A DNA stretch of 64,000 nt. It comes from Streptomyces sp. Ag109_O5-1. Lineage in GTDB: Bacteria; Actinomycetota; Actinomycetes; Streptomycetales; Streptomycetaceae. Under the pieces are notes generated by a model. That model ran no database searches. It was not told the origin of the DNA and worked only from the letters and a program-made list of their open reading frames with translations. Within the stretch, counting starts at the first letter, position 1; each line of letters opens with the position of its first letter. The stretch is taken from assembly GCF_003814875.1 (NCBI RefSeq), contig NZ_RKQF01000001.1:5828001-5892000 (forward strand), in the 5' to 3' direction. The position numbers were made by a program, and so were the translations under genes. Of this stretch, positions 1-8,536 are shown piece after piece.

Positions 1-25
1 CGTCCGACGGCTCTCCTTCCGCGGC

Positions 26-1072
26 CTACCCGTCCAACGGCTGATCCTGGCCCGGCCACCCCAGCAGCCGTGCGCCGAACACCGCCGTCTCCAGGGTGTA
101 GCGCTGCAACGCGTCGTCGGGATCCAGGCCCGTCAGCCGTACGACGTGGGCGATGCGGTACGCCAACGCGCGCACGCTCACCCCGAGCCGCCGCGCCGCC
201 TCGGCCGCGACGTACCGCGAATCGGCGTAGGCGATCAGCGTCTCAAGGAGCGGCCGGGCCCCGCCGCGCGCCGTCCGCAACGGGCCCAGCACCCCGTGCA
301 CCAGATCCTCCAGCGCCTCCCGGTCCCGCAGCAGCACCGGCAGGACCAGCAGGTCGGCCGCGTACAACAGCGGTTCGCGTAGCTCCAGTTGGGTCGCCTG
401 CTCCAGCGCCGACCGGGCCTCCTCGTAGGAGTGCACGACCCCGCCGGGCCCGCTGTGCGGACGGCCCACCACGACCCGCCGGCCCTGGGTCAGCTCCGCG
501 AACGCCTTGAGCGCCGCTGCCTCGCCCGGTCCGGACGGCACGATGCACACCAGCCGCCCGTGCTTCACGGCGAGCAGGATCTCCTGCTCGCCGAACCGGC
601 CGAGCAGCCGCCGCTCCAGCGCCCGTACCAGCGGATCCTCCAGGTCGTAGCCGTCGCCCTCGGCGACCGCGACGACATGCGCGCAGGCCAGGTTGAGCCC
701 GAACCGCTCGGCGTGCTCGGCCAGTCGGCCCAGGTCGCTGCGGCTGCTCAGCAGGTCCGCCACGAACTCCCGGCGCCCGGCCTCCTCCCGGCGCAGCCGC
801 TCCCGGTACGCCCGCCCGTGCCCGTCGGCGAGCGCGGCCATCGCCGCCCGCAGTGCCGTCATCGACGCGGCGTCGACCGGCTGCCCCTCCCAGACCCTGC
901 CGGTCACGGCCAGCCGCTCGTCGACCAGTTCGGCGAGCCCCCGCCCCTGCTCGGCGGCCCGGTCGCCGTACTCGCGCAGCGAGTCCAGCTCGGCGCGCCG
1001 CAGCCGCCGCCCGCTCCTCGCAACGTCCTCCAGCAGCCGCGCCCAGGCATCGTCGTCGGACGACGCAGACAT
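26..1072 (-). CDS. PucR/CdaR-type helix-turn-helix transcriptional regulator
   Basis: Predicted cytoplasmic DNA-binding regulator of 348 aa. The C-terminal 60 or so residues (YVAAEAARRLGVSVRALAYR and the following helix) match the PucR C-terminal HTH_30 domain, where the family binds DNA. The middle part resembles the GGDEF-like region of the PucR/CdaR family, and the N-terminal third is helical and charged. I chose the ATG at 1072 (MSASSDDD). An upstream extension is open to 1186 but is arginine-rich and lacks protein-like character. The family often controls catabolic or secondary-metabolism genes. No obvious target lies beside it, because the next gene is a small NTF2-like protein on the same strand. 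The target is unknown. Confidence 0.8.
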   Translation of the reverse strand: MSASSDDDAWARLLEDVARSGRRLRRAELDSLREYGDRAAEQGRGLAELVDERLAVTGRVWEGQPVDAASMTALRAAMAALADGHGRAYRERLRREEAGRREFVADLLSSRSDLGRLAEHAERFGLNLACAHVVAVAEGDGYDLEDPLVRALERRLLGRFGEQEILLAVKHGRLVCIVPSGPGEAAALKAFAELTQGRRVVVGRPHSGPGGVVHSYEEARSALEQATQLELREPLLYAADLLVLPVLLRDREALEDLVHGVLGPLRTARGGARPLLETLIAYADSRYVAAEAARRLGVSVRALAYRIAHVVRLTGLDPDDALQRYTLETAVFGARLLGWPGQDQPLDG

Positions 1073-1202
1073 ACCCGTGGCCGCTCCGGCAGTAGCCAAC
1101 TCCCGTTTCCTCCCCCGCACACCGCACCTGCGACCCGCCAGCGTACGACGAGCCGCGCGCACCCGACATGGGAGGTCGCGTTTCATCTGCGGCGAGCCAC
1201 GG

Positions 1203-1637
1203 TCAGCGGCTGCCGGCCTCGGCGCGCGCGTAGAACGCGGCGAGGTCGTCGGGGTTCTTCGTGTAGACGTCGATCCTCCGCACCGTGCCGCCCTGGACCT
1301 GGTGGATCTCGACCATGGTCAGCGGGAACTCCTCACCGGTGGTGTGGGCCGTGAGCGTTCCGGTGAGCTTTCCGACGACGCCGGCCGGGCCCTCGAACAC
1401 CTGGGCATCGGCGAGGGCGACGGCTGCGTAGCTCATCATCGCGCCCAGGACCGACTCCACGAACACCTCACGGCCGTGGTGCACACCCCCGTAGGGAAGC
1501 CGGTCCGGCTCGTCGACGATCACCTCGGGGTCCAGCTTCGCCAGGACACCCGGCACGTCCCCCTTGCCCAGCGCGTCGTACAGGCCGCGCACGACGTCCG
1601 CGGGGTTCTCCGTCACCGTCTCGGCAGCGTTGCTCAT
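1203..1637 (-). CDS. SnoaL/NTF2-like small protein
   Basis: A 144-aa protein with the NTF2-like cone-fold pattern: an N-terminal helix pair (VVRGLYDALGKGDVPGVL), a DPEVIVDEP strand, and C-terminal strands ending HQVQGGTVRRIDVYT. Members of the SnoaL-like superfamily are small cyclases, isomerases or ligand-binding proteins; the substrate here cannot be read. The start at ATG 1637 is preceded by GGAGGG about 9 nt upstream. The gene is divergent from the MmyB-like XRE regulator at 1796, with 158 nt between them, so it is the best candidate target of that regulator. Confidence 0.75.
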   Translation of the reverse strand: MSNAAETVTENPADVVRGLYDALGKGDVPGVLAKLDPEVIVDEPDRLPYGGVHHGREVFVESVLGAMMSYAAVALADAQVFEGPAGVVGKLTGTLTAHTTGEEFPLTMVEIHQVQGGTVRRIDVYTKNPDDLAAFYARAEAGSR

Positions 1638-1795
1638 CTCGTCTGTCCCTCCGGTCCAGTTCACGTGGTCGCGCCCTGCCGTGGAGGCCGGGGCACGCAC
1701 CATGCAACGGGAAGCGGCCGGGCCGGGGGAGTCTCCGCCGTGAGGGGTACCGGCAGGGACCCCCACCCACCGCACGGGCTGCCTACCCTGACCGT

Positions 1796-2698
1796 ATGGA
1801 CAACCGGGACGCAGTCGGCGCCTTCCTCCGCTCCAGACGCGACAGGATCACCCCCGAGCAGGCGGGCCTGCCGACGTACGGTCAGCGGCGGGTACCCGGA
1901 CTGCGCCGGGGCGAGGTCGCGACGCTCGCCGGAGTGAGCGTCGAGTACTACACCCGCCTGGAACGCGGCAACCTGCGCGGTGTCTCCGACAGCGTGCTGG
2001 ACGCCCTCGCCCGGGCCCTGCGGCTGGACGACACCGAGCGCATGTACCTGTACGACCTCGCCCGCGCCGCGGGACCGGCGCCCGGGACACGTCCCGGGCA
2101 GCGAGCGGCCCGGCCGCCGACGGTGCGGCCGAGCGTCACACGGATCCTCGACGGCATGCCGCAACTGCCGGCCTACGTGATGAACAACCGCCTCGACACC
2201 CTGGCCGCCAACCCGCTGGGCCGGGCCCTGTACTCACCCATGTTCGCCGATGCGACCAGCGGTGCGAACGTCGCCCGGTTCGCGTTCCTCAACCCCGCGG
2301 CCGGCCGCTTCTACACCGACTGGGAGCGCATGGCCCGCTTCGCCGTGGGCGCGCTGCGCATCGAGGCGGGAAAGCACCCCTACGACCGGGAGTTGTCGAA
2401 CCTGATCGGTGAACTCTCCACCCGCAGCGACCGCTTCCGCGTCCTGTGGGGCTCCCACGACGTGCACGTCTTCCGGGAGAGCAGGAAACGCCTCCACCAT
2501 CCGCTCGTCGGCGACCTGGAGCTCGACCAGGAGACCATGAACCTGCCGGACGAGAGCGGCCTGAGTGTGGTCGTCTACAGCTCGCCTCCCGGGAGTCCCG
2601 CCGAGGACGGTCTGAAACTGCTCGCCGGCTGGACCGCCACGACCGGGCGGGAGCAGCAGCCGGAACCCGCGGGCGAACGGTTGCCCGAGCAACCCTGA
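1796..2698 (+). CDS. XRE-family regulator with MmyB-like ligand-binding domain
   Basis: A 300-aa regulator. Residues 1-75 form a helix-turn-helix of the XRE type (RRGEVATLAGVSVEYYTRLE, then DSVLDALARALRLDD). The remaining 200 residues match the MmyB-like ligand-binding domain common in Streptomyces (MPQLPAYVMNNRLDTLAANP, then ARFAFLNPAAGRFYTDWE). Such proteins usually regulate a neighbouring dehydrogenase or small enzyme gene in response to a ligand; here the neighbour is the divergent NTF2-like gene. There is no convincing Shine-Dalgarno sequence before the ATG, and a TACCCT -10-like hexamer lies just upstream, so the mRNA may be leaderless. Confidence 0.88.
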   Translation: MDNRDAVGAFLRSRRDRITPEQAGLPTYGQRRVPGLRRGEVATLAGVSVEYYTRLERGNLRGVSDSVLDALARALRLDDTERMYLYDLARAAGPAPGTRPGQRAARPPTVRPSVTRILDGMPQLPAYVMNNRLDTLAANPLGRALYSPMFADATSGANVARFAFLNPAAGRFYTDWERMARFAVGALRIEAGKHPYDRELSNLIGELSTRSDRFRVLWGSHDVHVFRESRKRLHHPLVGDLELDQETMNLPDESGLSVVVYSSPPGSPAEDGLKLLAGWTATTGREQQPEPAGERLPEQP

Positions 2699-2707
2699 AG
2701 CGGCGGG

Positions 2708-5380
2708 TCAAGGCTGTGAGGCGAGCCGTTGCTCGGTCCAGATGACCTTTCCCTCGGAGGTGTAGCGAGTCCCCCACCGGTCGGCGAACTGGGCCACCAG
2801 GAAGAGGCCGCGGCCGCCCTCCTCCATGGTGGTGGCCCGGCGCAGGTGCGGCGAGACGCTGCTGCCGTCGGAGACCTCGCAGATGAGGCTGCGGTCGTGG
2901 ATCAGGCGCACCCCGATGGGGCCGGTCGCGTACCGGATGGCGTTGGTGACCAGCTCGCTGAGGATCAGCTCCAGGGTGAACGCCTCCTCTTCCAGACCCC
3001 AGTCCCGCAGCAGATCCGCGGCGGCGGCACGGACTCCGGCGACCGCCGCGGGGTCGGACGGCACGTCCCAGGACGCGGTGTGCTTGTCGTCGAGCAGCCG
3101 GGTACGGGCCACGACCAGGGCCACGTCGTCGCGCGGCGGCCCGGGCAGCAGGGTGTCCATCGCCGCCTGGCACATCTGGTCCGGTGTGCGCCCCGCCGGC
3201 TCGACGGCACGGCGCAGACGTTCGATGCGCTCGTCGATGTCGTGGTGCCGGTCCTCGACCAGACCGTCGGTGTAGAGCACGATGCTGCTGCCTTCGGGCA
3301 GGATCACCTCGGTCTTCTCGTATGGCAGCCCGCCCAGCCCCAGCGGTGGGCCGGCCGGAACTCCGGGCAGCCGGGCGTGGCCGTCCGGGTGCACGAGGAT
3401 GGGCTCCAGGTGGCCCGCCCTGGCCATGGTGCACCGGCGCGAGACCGGGTCGTAGATCGCGTACAGGCAGGTGGCGCCCGTGAGCGTCGGTGTTCCGCCC
3501 TCCCCGTCCCGGTCCTGGTCGATGCACGTGACCAGCTCGTCCAGGTGCCAGAGGAGTTCGTCGGGCGGTAGGTCGAGCGTGGAGAGGTTGTGGACGGCGG
3601 TACGCAGCTGGCCCATGGTGGCGGCCGCGTGCAGCCCGTGTCCCACGACGTCGCCCACCACGACGGCGACCCGCGCCCCGGGCAGGGGTATTACGTCGAA
3701 CCAGTCGCCGCCGACGCCGCCGAGCCCCGCCTCCGCCGGAACGTAGCGGTGCGCCACGTCGACCGCGTTCTGCTCCGGCAGGAGGTGCGGCAGAAGGCTG
3801 CGCTGCAGCGTGACCGCCATGGTGTGCTCCCGCGTGAAGCGGCGCGCGTTGTCGATGCTCACCGCCGCACGGGCGACCAGCTCCTCCGCGAGCGAGAGGT
3901 CTTCATGGGTGAAGGGGGTCGGCTCCTTGGAACGCCAGAAGGTCGCCACGCCGAGGTTCGCTCCGCGGGCCCGCAGCGGAGCGGTGATCATGGAGTGGAC
4001 GCCGTGTGCCACCAGTCTGCGAGCGCGCTCCGGGTCCTGTGCCTGCCAGCCGGAGAAAGCCGCCAGGTCGGCCTCCAGCACCATCCGCCCGGAAGCGAAA
4101 CCCGCCGCCTGCGGGGTCGCGGGGTCGAAGCGGATGAGCGTTCCGGCCGGGTAGAACGGCACACACAGCCGGATGCCGCGCAACGCGACACGGCGCAGTT
4201 CCGCGGCGCTCAGGGGGTGGGGTTCCTCGCCGAGCAGCACGGCGTCGGCCAGGTCGACGGTGACGTAGTCGGCGAACCTGGGCACGGCGAACTCCGCCAG
4301 TTCCTCGGCGGTGCGTGTCACGTCGAGGGTGGTGCCGATGCCTATTCCGGCGTCGTAGAGCAGCCTGAGCCGTTCCTGGACCACCTCCACCCGGCCCATC
4401 AGTGCGCTGAGTTCGGTCGTGTCCCGCAGCGTGGCGACCCAGCCGCCCGGTCCCGGCCGCACCGTGGGGCGCTGGCTGATGGCCAGCAGCCGGTCGCCGA
4501 CCTCGATCACCTCGTCCGTGGTCGCCCGGCCCGACAGGAGGAGCCGTTCGGCCTCCGGGGCGAGTCCCAGGTCCGTGACGGGCCGGCCTTCCATGTCGGC
4601 GCCGAGCCCCAGCAGGCGCCTCGCCTCGTCGTTGGCCAGGAGCAGCCGGCCTCGCGGATCGACGATGAGGACGCCTTCGCGTACCGAGTGCAGCACGGCG
4701 TCGTGGTGCTCGTACATGCGGGTCATCTGGATCGGTCCGAGACCGTGTGTCTGACGGCTCAGCCGCCTCCCGATCAGGGCGCTTCCCCCGGTGGCCGCCG
4801 TGAGCACCACTCCGGCGGCCGTCAGGACGAGCGGCATCTCCCGTCCGGCCGCCAGGCTCACCTGGCTGATGGCGATACCCGCGGACACCAGCCCGATGAC
4901 CTTCCCCTGCGAGTCGGTCACGGGGACCACGGTCCGGACGGAGGGACCCAGCGTTCCGACGGTCGTCTCGGTGACGATGCCGCCGTGCTGCGCCGCCGCG
5001 ATGTTGCCGATGTAGTGCTGCCCGATCTGGGCGGGGTTCGGGTGGGTGTAGCGGATGCCCGTGGGGCTCATCACGACGACGAAGTCCACGCCGGAGCGTT
5101 TGCGGGTCTCCTCGGCCTGCTGCTGGAGCACGGCGCTCGGATGAGCCTCCGTCAGGGCCCGCTGCACCGTGGGGTCCGAGGCGACGGAGGCCGCCACGGC
5201 GAGTGAGCGCTTCTGTGCCTCACGCTCGGCGTCGTTCCGCGACTCCAGCAGGAGGGCGGCGACCGCCGCCGCCACGAGAACCAGGACGACCACGACCTGC
5301 AGAACGAACATCTGACCGGCAACGCTGCGTATCCCACGCCGGGACCACACCCGCAGGAGCAGTTGGTGCATACGGCTCAT
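2708..5380 (-). CDS. Membrane sensor SpoIIE-type phosphatase with PAS, GAF and anti-sigma kinase domains
   Basis: A large (890 aa) stress-signalling protein. A first membrane segment (about residues 24-46) precedes an extracytoplasmic sensor resembling the DcuS/CitA Cache fold. A second membrane segment (about 183-204) follows, then a PAS domain (about 225-320, HSVREGVLIVDPRGRLLLAN), a GAF domain (about 340-510), a SpoIIE/PP2C serine phosphatase (about 535-745, with VGGDWFDVIPLPG, VVGDVVGHG and YTDGLVEDR) and a C-terminal RsbW-like ATPase (ELVTNAIRYATGP, GGRGLFLVAQ). The family dephosphorylates STAS anti-sigma antagonists and/or phosphorylates them, controlling SigB-like factors. A STAS protein is encoded at 41.7 kb, but a link is only a guess. 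I chose ATG 5380; ATG 5371 is also possible. Confidence 0.9.
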   Translation of the reverse strand: MSRMHQLLLRVWSRRGIRSVAGQMFVLQVVVVLVLVAAAVAALLLESRNDAEREAQKRSLAVAASVASDPTVQRALTEAHPSAVLQQQAEETRKRSGVDFVVVMSPTGIRYTHPNPAQIGQHYIGNIAAAQHGGIVTETTVGTLGPSVRTVVPVTDSQGKVIGLVSAGIAISQVSLAAGREMPLVLTAAGVVLTAATGGSALIGRRLSRQTHGLGPIQMTRMYEHHDAVLHSVREGVLIVDPRGRLLLANDEARRLLGLGADMEGRPVTDLGLAPEAERLLLSGRATTDEVIEVGDRLLAISQRPTVRPGPGGWVATLRDTTELSALMGRVEVVQERLRLLYDAGIGIGTTLDVTRTAEELAEFAVPRFADYVTVDLADAVLLGEEPHPLSAAELRRVALRGIRLCVPFYPAGTLIRFDPATPQAAGFASGRMVLEADLAAFSGWQAQDPERARRLVAHGVHSMITAPLRARGANLGVATFWRSKEPTPFTHEDLSLAEELVARAAVSIDNARRFTREHTMAVTLQRSLLPHLLPEQNAVDVAHRYVPAEAGLGGVGGDWFDVIPLPGARVAVVVGDVVGHGLHAAATMGQLRTAVHNLSTLDLPPDELLWHLDELVTCIDQDRDGEGGTPTLTGATCLYAIYDPVSRRCTMARAGHLEPILVHPDGHARLPGVPAGPPLGLGGLPYEKTEVILPEGSSIVLYTDGLVEDRHHDIDERIERLRRAVEPAGRTPDQMCQAAMDTLLPGPPRDDVALVVARTRLLDDKHTASWDVPSDPAAVAGVRAAAADLLRDWGLEEEAFTLELILSELVTNAIRYATGPIGVRLIHDRSLICEVSDGSSVSPHLRRATTMEEGGRGLFLVAQFADRWGTRYTSEGKVIWTEQRLASQP

Positions 5381-5452
5381 ATAACACCAAAGGGGTACGA
5401 CAACATCACCCCTCGGGCGGTACACCTTCACTCCACGGGCGCACCGCGCGTT

Positions 5453-5464
5453 CGTACATGTACG
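5453..5464. promoter_or_regulatory. Perfect 12-nt palindrome upstream of the SpoIIE-type sensor gene
   Basis: The sequence CGTACATGTACG reads the same on both strands and lies 73 nt upstream of the predicted start of the sensor phosphatase, between it and the end of the PadR gene. It could be an operator. No regulator can be assigned from sequence alone. Confidence 0.35.
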
Positions 5465-5501
5465 TTCAGTGACGAGAATCCCGCAGATCCCGGGACGGCG
5501 C

Positions 5502-6125
5502 TCAGGTCGCGTCCTGCCGTCCCGCGCTCTGGGCCAGAGCGGTCAGCTCCTCGACGGTCCAGCCGAGCCGGCCGCTGCGCAGATCGTCCGTGACACCCCG
5601 GAGCCAGTCCAGTTCCGCCGCGGTGACCGCCCGCAGATACTCCTCTTCGAGCGTGATCACTCGCGGCAGGCCCTGGACCTCCGTCTGCTCCGCCAAGGAC
5701 CTGTCGTGCGCCTCGAGGGTCTGCGCAAGGGTCGCGGCACGCTGTTCCAGCACAGCGAGGGCCTCCTCCGGGGCGAGCATGAGGACGAACGACAGCGCGG
5801 CGGGGAACTGCGGGAACTCCTGCTTCGGCGCGGCCAGCATCTCGTCGAGCCAGACGCGCAGGGTCGAGCGCCCCTCATCGGTGAGCTCGTACACCGTCCG
5901 CTCGGGGTACTGCTGGTCGCGGCCGGTCTCCCGGACCGCGACCAGGCCCGTCGCGAGCAGCCGGTCGATCGTGCGGTAGAGGCTCGCGCGCTGGCCGACG
6001 TTGACGACCCGGTCCTTCCCCCACTGCTTGATCAGCCTCTGGATTCCGTACGGGTGCAGCGGCTGGAAGTGCAGCAGGGCCAGCACGGTCAGGGCCAGCG
6101 GGGAGCTGCGGGACGGGGTGCTCAT
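5502..6125 (-). CDS. PadR-family transcriptional repressor
   Basis: A 207-aa winged-helix regulator. Residues 8-90 carry the PadR fold (LALTVLALLHFQPLHPYGI, a recognition helix around GQRASLYRTIDRLLATGLV, and the wing ERTVYELTDEG). The C-terminal half is the helical dimerisation region typical of the PadR/Vir family. It is divergent from the two-gene unit with the FAD monooxygenase, and the short gap contains strong palindromes. By family behaviour it should repress that unit and itself, with release by a small phenolic or other aromatic ligand. The ligand is not evident. Confidence 0.88.
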   Translation of the reverse strand: MSTPSRSSPLALTVLALLHFQPLHPYGIQRLIKQWGKDRVVNVGQRASLYRTIDRLLATGLVAVRETGRDQQYPERTVYELTDEGRSTLRVWLDEMLAAPKQEFPQFPAALSFVLMLAPEEALAVLEQRAATLAQTLEAHDRSLAEQTEVQGLPRVITLEEEYLRAVTAAELDWLRGVTDDLRSGRLGWTVEELTALAQSAGRQDAT

Positions 6126-6147
6126 GTCCGCATACTACCCACAGCGA

Positions 6148-6181
6148 AACTAGTTGACATGATACTAGTTGCACTGCAACT
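6148..6181. promoter_or_regulatory. Overlapping palindromic operator in the PadR/monooxygenase intergenic region
   Basis: Two inverted repeats overlap. AACTAG (6148-6153) pairs with CTAGTT (6165-6170), and AGTTGCA-C-TGCAACT (6167-6181) is a perfect 15-nt palindrome. They sit 22 nt from the PadR start codon and about 50 nt upstream of the gene at 6231. This is the expected place for an autorepressor site controlling both divergent units. The assignment to PadR rests on position only. Confidence 0.6.
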
Positions 6182-6230
6182 ATCGACCAACGGAAAGCGC
6201 AGCGACCGCGAGCGGACGGAGACCGCAGAA

Positions 6231-6722
6231 ATGACCGTCATCACCACCGAGAAGACCGCCACCACCGAGCGCATCCACGCCGACCACGCCGTGACCAAAC
6301 GGCTGGGCAACTGGACCCGCGCCGGACACATCCAGGTGCGCGCCCGCCGGGGCCTGGCCGTGCTCGACCTGCGCTCCCCCGACCTGCCCGACGACATCGA
6401 ACTGCCCCTGGAACTCCAGCACGCCACGGTCAAGCTGCTGGTGCCGGACGACGCCGTCGTCGAGTACTGGGACCTGCGCTGGACCGCCCGCGGCAAGGTC
6501 AAGGACGCTCAGGGCCGGACCGCCGGGGAACCGGCCCCCGCCGGCGCCCGCCGGATCCGCCTGACCGGTGCCGCCTCCGACAGCGAGGTCCGCGTGCAGC
6601 GCGGCGGCGTCGCGGTCCTCAGCGCCATGTGCTCCCGCGCCTACCTGGAGGACCTGCGGCTCGCCCACCGGACGGGCACCCACCCGACGGTCGACGACCC
6701 GGCACGCGGGCACGGCCACTGA
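6231..6722 (+). CDS. Conserved hypothetical protein next to the FAD monooxygenase
   Basis: A 163-aa protein without signal peptide or membrane segments. It has a beta-rich middle (GLAVLDLRSPDLPDDIELPL, then HATVKLLVPDDAVVEYWDLR) and a soft charged tail. I do not recognise a family with confidence; the strand pattern faintly recalls LiaF C-terminal-like proteins. It is the first gene of the unit divergent from PadR and is followed 34 nt later by the FAD monooxygenase, so co-regulation is likely. The ATG at 6231 is chosen because the upstream frame is low-complexity; its ribosome site is weak. Confidence 0.6.
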   Translation: MTVITTEKTATTERIHADHAVTKRLGNWTRAGHIQVRARRGLAVLDLRSPDLPDDIELPLELQHATVKLLVPDDAVVEYWDLRWTARGKVKDAQGRTAGEPAPAGARRIRLTGAASDSEVRVQRGGVAVLSAMCSRAYLEDLRLAHRTGTHPTVDDPARGHGH

Positions 6723-6756
6723 CCATCCGGCCCGGACACGGGAGAGAGGCGGACCC

Positions 6757-7953
6757 ATGAGTGCGATCAAGACGGCGGCCGTCGTCGGAGGCGGCATAGC
6801 CGGACCGGTGACGGCCCTCGCCCTGCGCAGGGCGGGCATCGAGGCGACCGTCTACGAGGCCTACGAGAACACGGCGGACGGCCGCGGCGCCATGCTGATG
6901 GTCGCCCCGAACGGGCTCAGCGCCCTCGAAGTCGTCGGTGTGGACCAGGGGTTGGCCGGTCAGCCGATCCACCGCATGGCCATGACCGACGGACGAGGCC
7001 GGCGCATGGGCGAGTTCGGCGGGCTGACGGGCCTGCCGCCCAGCCAGGTGATGTGGCGCGCCGACCTGTACGGGGCGGTGCGCGAGCGGGCCGCCGCGGC
7101 GGGCGTGCGGACCGTGTACGGCAAGCGGCTGGCCGGGGTCGAGGAGACCCCGGCGGGCGTCACCGCCGAGTTCGCCGACGGGACCCGGGTGACCGCGGAC
7201 GTGCTGGTCGGGGCCGACGGCATCCGGTCGACGGTCCGCCGGCTGATCGACCCGGCGGCACCCGGCCCCCGGTACACCGGCCTGCTCGGTTTCGGCGCCT
7301 TCTCGAAGGCGGAGGTCCCCCGGGCACGGACGGACACCATGTACTTCGCCTTCGGCGAGCACGGCTTCCTCGGCTACTGGCCGGTGCCCGGCCAGGGCAC
7401 CGCCTGGTTCGGCAACCTGCCGTACGACGAACCGCTCAGCGCGGAGCAGGCCCGTGCGACACCGTCGGCCGCGTGGATGCGGATCCTGCGGGAGAAGTTC
7501 GCCGGGGACGTGCCCGGCCGCGATCTGCTCCGGGGCACCGATGACGACGAACTCCTCACCTTCGGAGGGCTGGAGATCCTGCCCTCGGTGCCGACGTGGC
7601 ACCGGGGGCGGATGGTCCTGGTCGGCGACGCGGCCCACGCGCCGTCCTCCAGCTCCGGGCAGGGCGCGTCCCTCGCGGCGGAGAGCGCGGTGCAGCTGGC
7701 GCGGTGCCTACGGGACATCCCCGACCCGGACACGGCGTTCGCGACATACGAGCGGCTGAGGCGGGGCAGGGTCGAGAAGGTCGCGGCCCAGGCCGCGAAG
7801 ACCAACAGCCAGAAGTCGATGGGGCCGGTCGCGACGAAGATCATGGCCCTGCTGATGCCGCTGGCGACGCGGACGTTCCTGACGCCGGAGAAGGTGTTCG
7901 GCTGGACGCACCGGTACCGGATCGACTGGGGCGCGCCCGTGGTGCCCGGCTGA
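6757..7953 (+). CDS. FAD-dependent monooxygenase (aromatic hydroxylase type)
   Basis: A 398-aa class A flavoprotein monooxygenase predicted to hydroxylate an aromatic or polyketide substrate with NAD(P)H and oxygen in the cytoplasm. The three family motifs are present: GGGIAGPVTALALRRAGI near the N-terminus (dinucleotide fold), VGADGIRSTVRR (DG motif) and VLVGDAAHAPSSSSGQGAS (GD motif, FAD ribityl contact). A GGGAGAGAGG stretch precedes ATG 6757. The PadR regulator upstream suggests induction by an aromatic compound. There is no polyketide or catabolic cluster around it, so the substrate is open. Confidence 0.88.
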   Translation: MSAIKTAAVVGGGIAGPVTALALRRAGIEATVYEAYENTADGRGAMLMVAPNGLSALEVVGVDQGLAGQPIHRMAMTDGRGRRMGEFGGLTGLPPSQVMWRADLYGAVRERAAAAGVRTVYGKRLAGVEETPAGVTAEFADGTRVTADVLVGADGIRSTVRRLIDPAAPGPRYTGLLGFGAFSKAEVPRARTDTMYFAFGEHGFLGYWPVPGQGTAWFGNLPYDEPLSAEQARATPSAAWMRILREKFAGDVPGRDLLRGTDDDELLTFGGLEILPSVPTWHRGRMVLVGDAAHAPSSSSGQGASLAAESAVQLARCLRDIPDPDTAFATYERLRRGRVEKVAAQAAKTNSQKSMGPVATKIMALLMPLATRTFLTPEKVFGWTHRYRIDWGAPVVPG

Positions 7954-7964
7954 CGCCGTGGCCG

Positions 7965-8474
7965 TCAGGACGGGCGCGGCTCCTGCTCCACGACCGCGAA
8001 CTCGGCCTTTCCCACGGTGAGTACGCCGTCCGTCAGCGGCGTGCAGCGTACGCCGCCCTTGCCTCGCAGAGCCCGCTGCGCGCCCGGACCGATGACGGCG
8101 TCCATCCATGCGCAGGGCCGGGCGGGGCGCCGTACGGCCAGCAGGACGGGGCCCGCGCCGGTGTCCAGCGACACGGTCGAGCCCACGTGCGCGTCGATGT
8201 CGACGCCACGGAGCAGGATGTTCCTGCGGGTGAGCGTGAGATCGGTCTGCGGGTCGATGTCCAGCGGCAGGTTCTCGGCCGACATGAGCGTGACGGCGGC
8301 GTCGCGGTGTGCCGGGCGCGCGTAGTAGCGGTCGCCCACGATGCCCAGGTTCCGCCGCACCTCGACGCTCCGGACCAGCTCCTCCCCGACCGCGGCCGAG
8401 GGCCCCTCGGACGGCCGCCCCAGGTACCGGTGCGCAGGCGACACCAGCAGCTGGACGACCTCCACCACGTACAT
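7965..8474 (-). CDS. MOSC domain-containing protein
   Basis: A 169-aa stand-alone MOSC (molybdenum cofactor sulfurase C-terminal) domain. MYVVEVVQLLVSPAHRYLGR leads into VGDRYYARPAHRDAAVTLMS, then TRRNILLRGVDIDAHVGSTV and the conserved cysteine segment RRPARPCAWMD. MOSC proteins bind Moco or related thiol adducts; short versions are often of unknown substrate. The ATG at 8474 is used because the upstream in-frame stretch is arginine-rich non-protein-like sequence. It lies 62 nt downstream of the DUF427 gene on the same strand and is probably co-transcribed with it. Confidence 0.85.
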   Translation of the reverse strand: MYVVEVVQLLVSPAHRYLGRPSEGPSAAVGEELVRSVEVRRNLGIVGDRYYARPAHRDAAVTLMSAENLPLDIDPQTDLTLTRRNILLRGVDIDAHVGSTVSLDTGAGPVLLAVRRPARPCAWMDAVIGPGAQRALRGKGGVRCTPLTDGVLTVGKAEFAVVEQEPRPS

Positions 8475-8536
8475 GCCGTCCACTCTATTGCGTGGGCGCG
8501 CGGCCCCGATTCCGTGGGCGCGCGACGGCGAGCGCC

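Noticed and set aside
5400..6230. Upstream extension of the 163-aa protein at 6231
   Set aside because: It would run antisense through the whole PadR gene and its operator.
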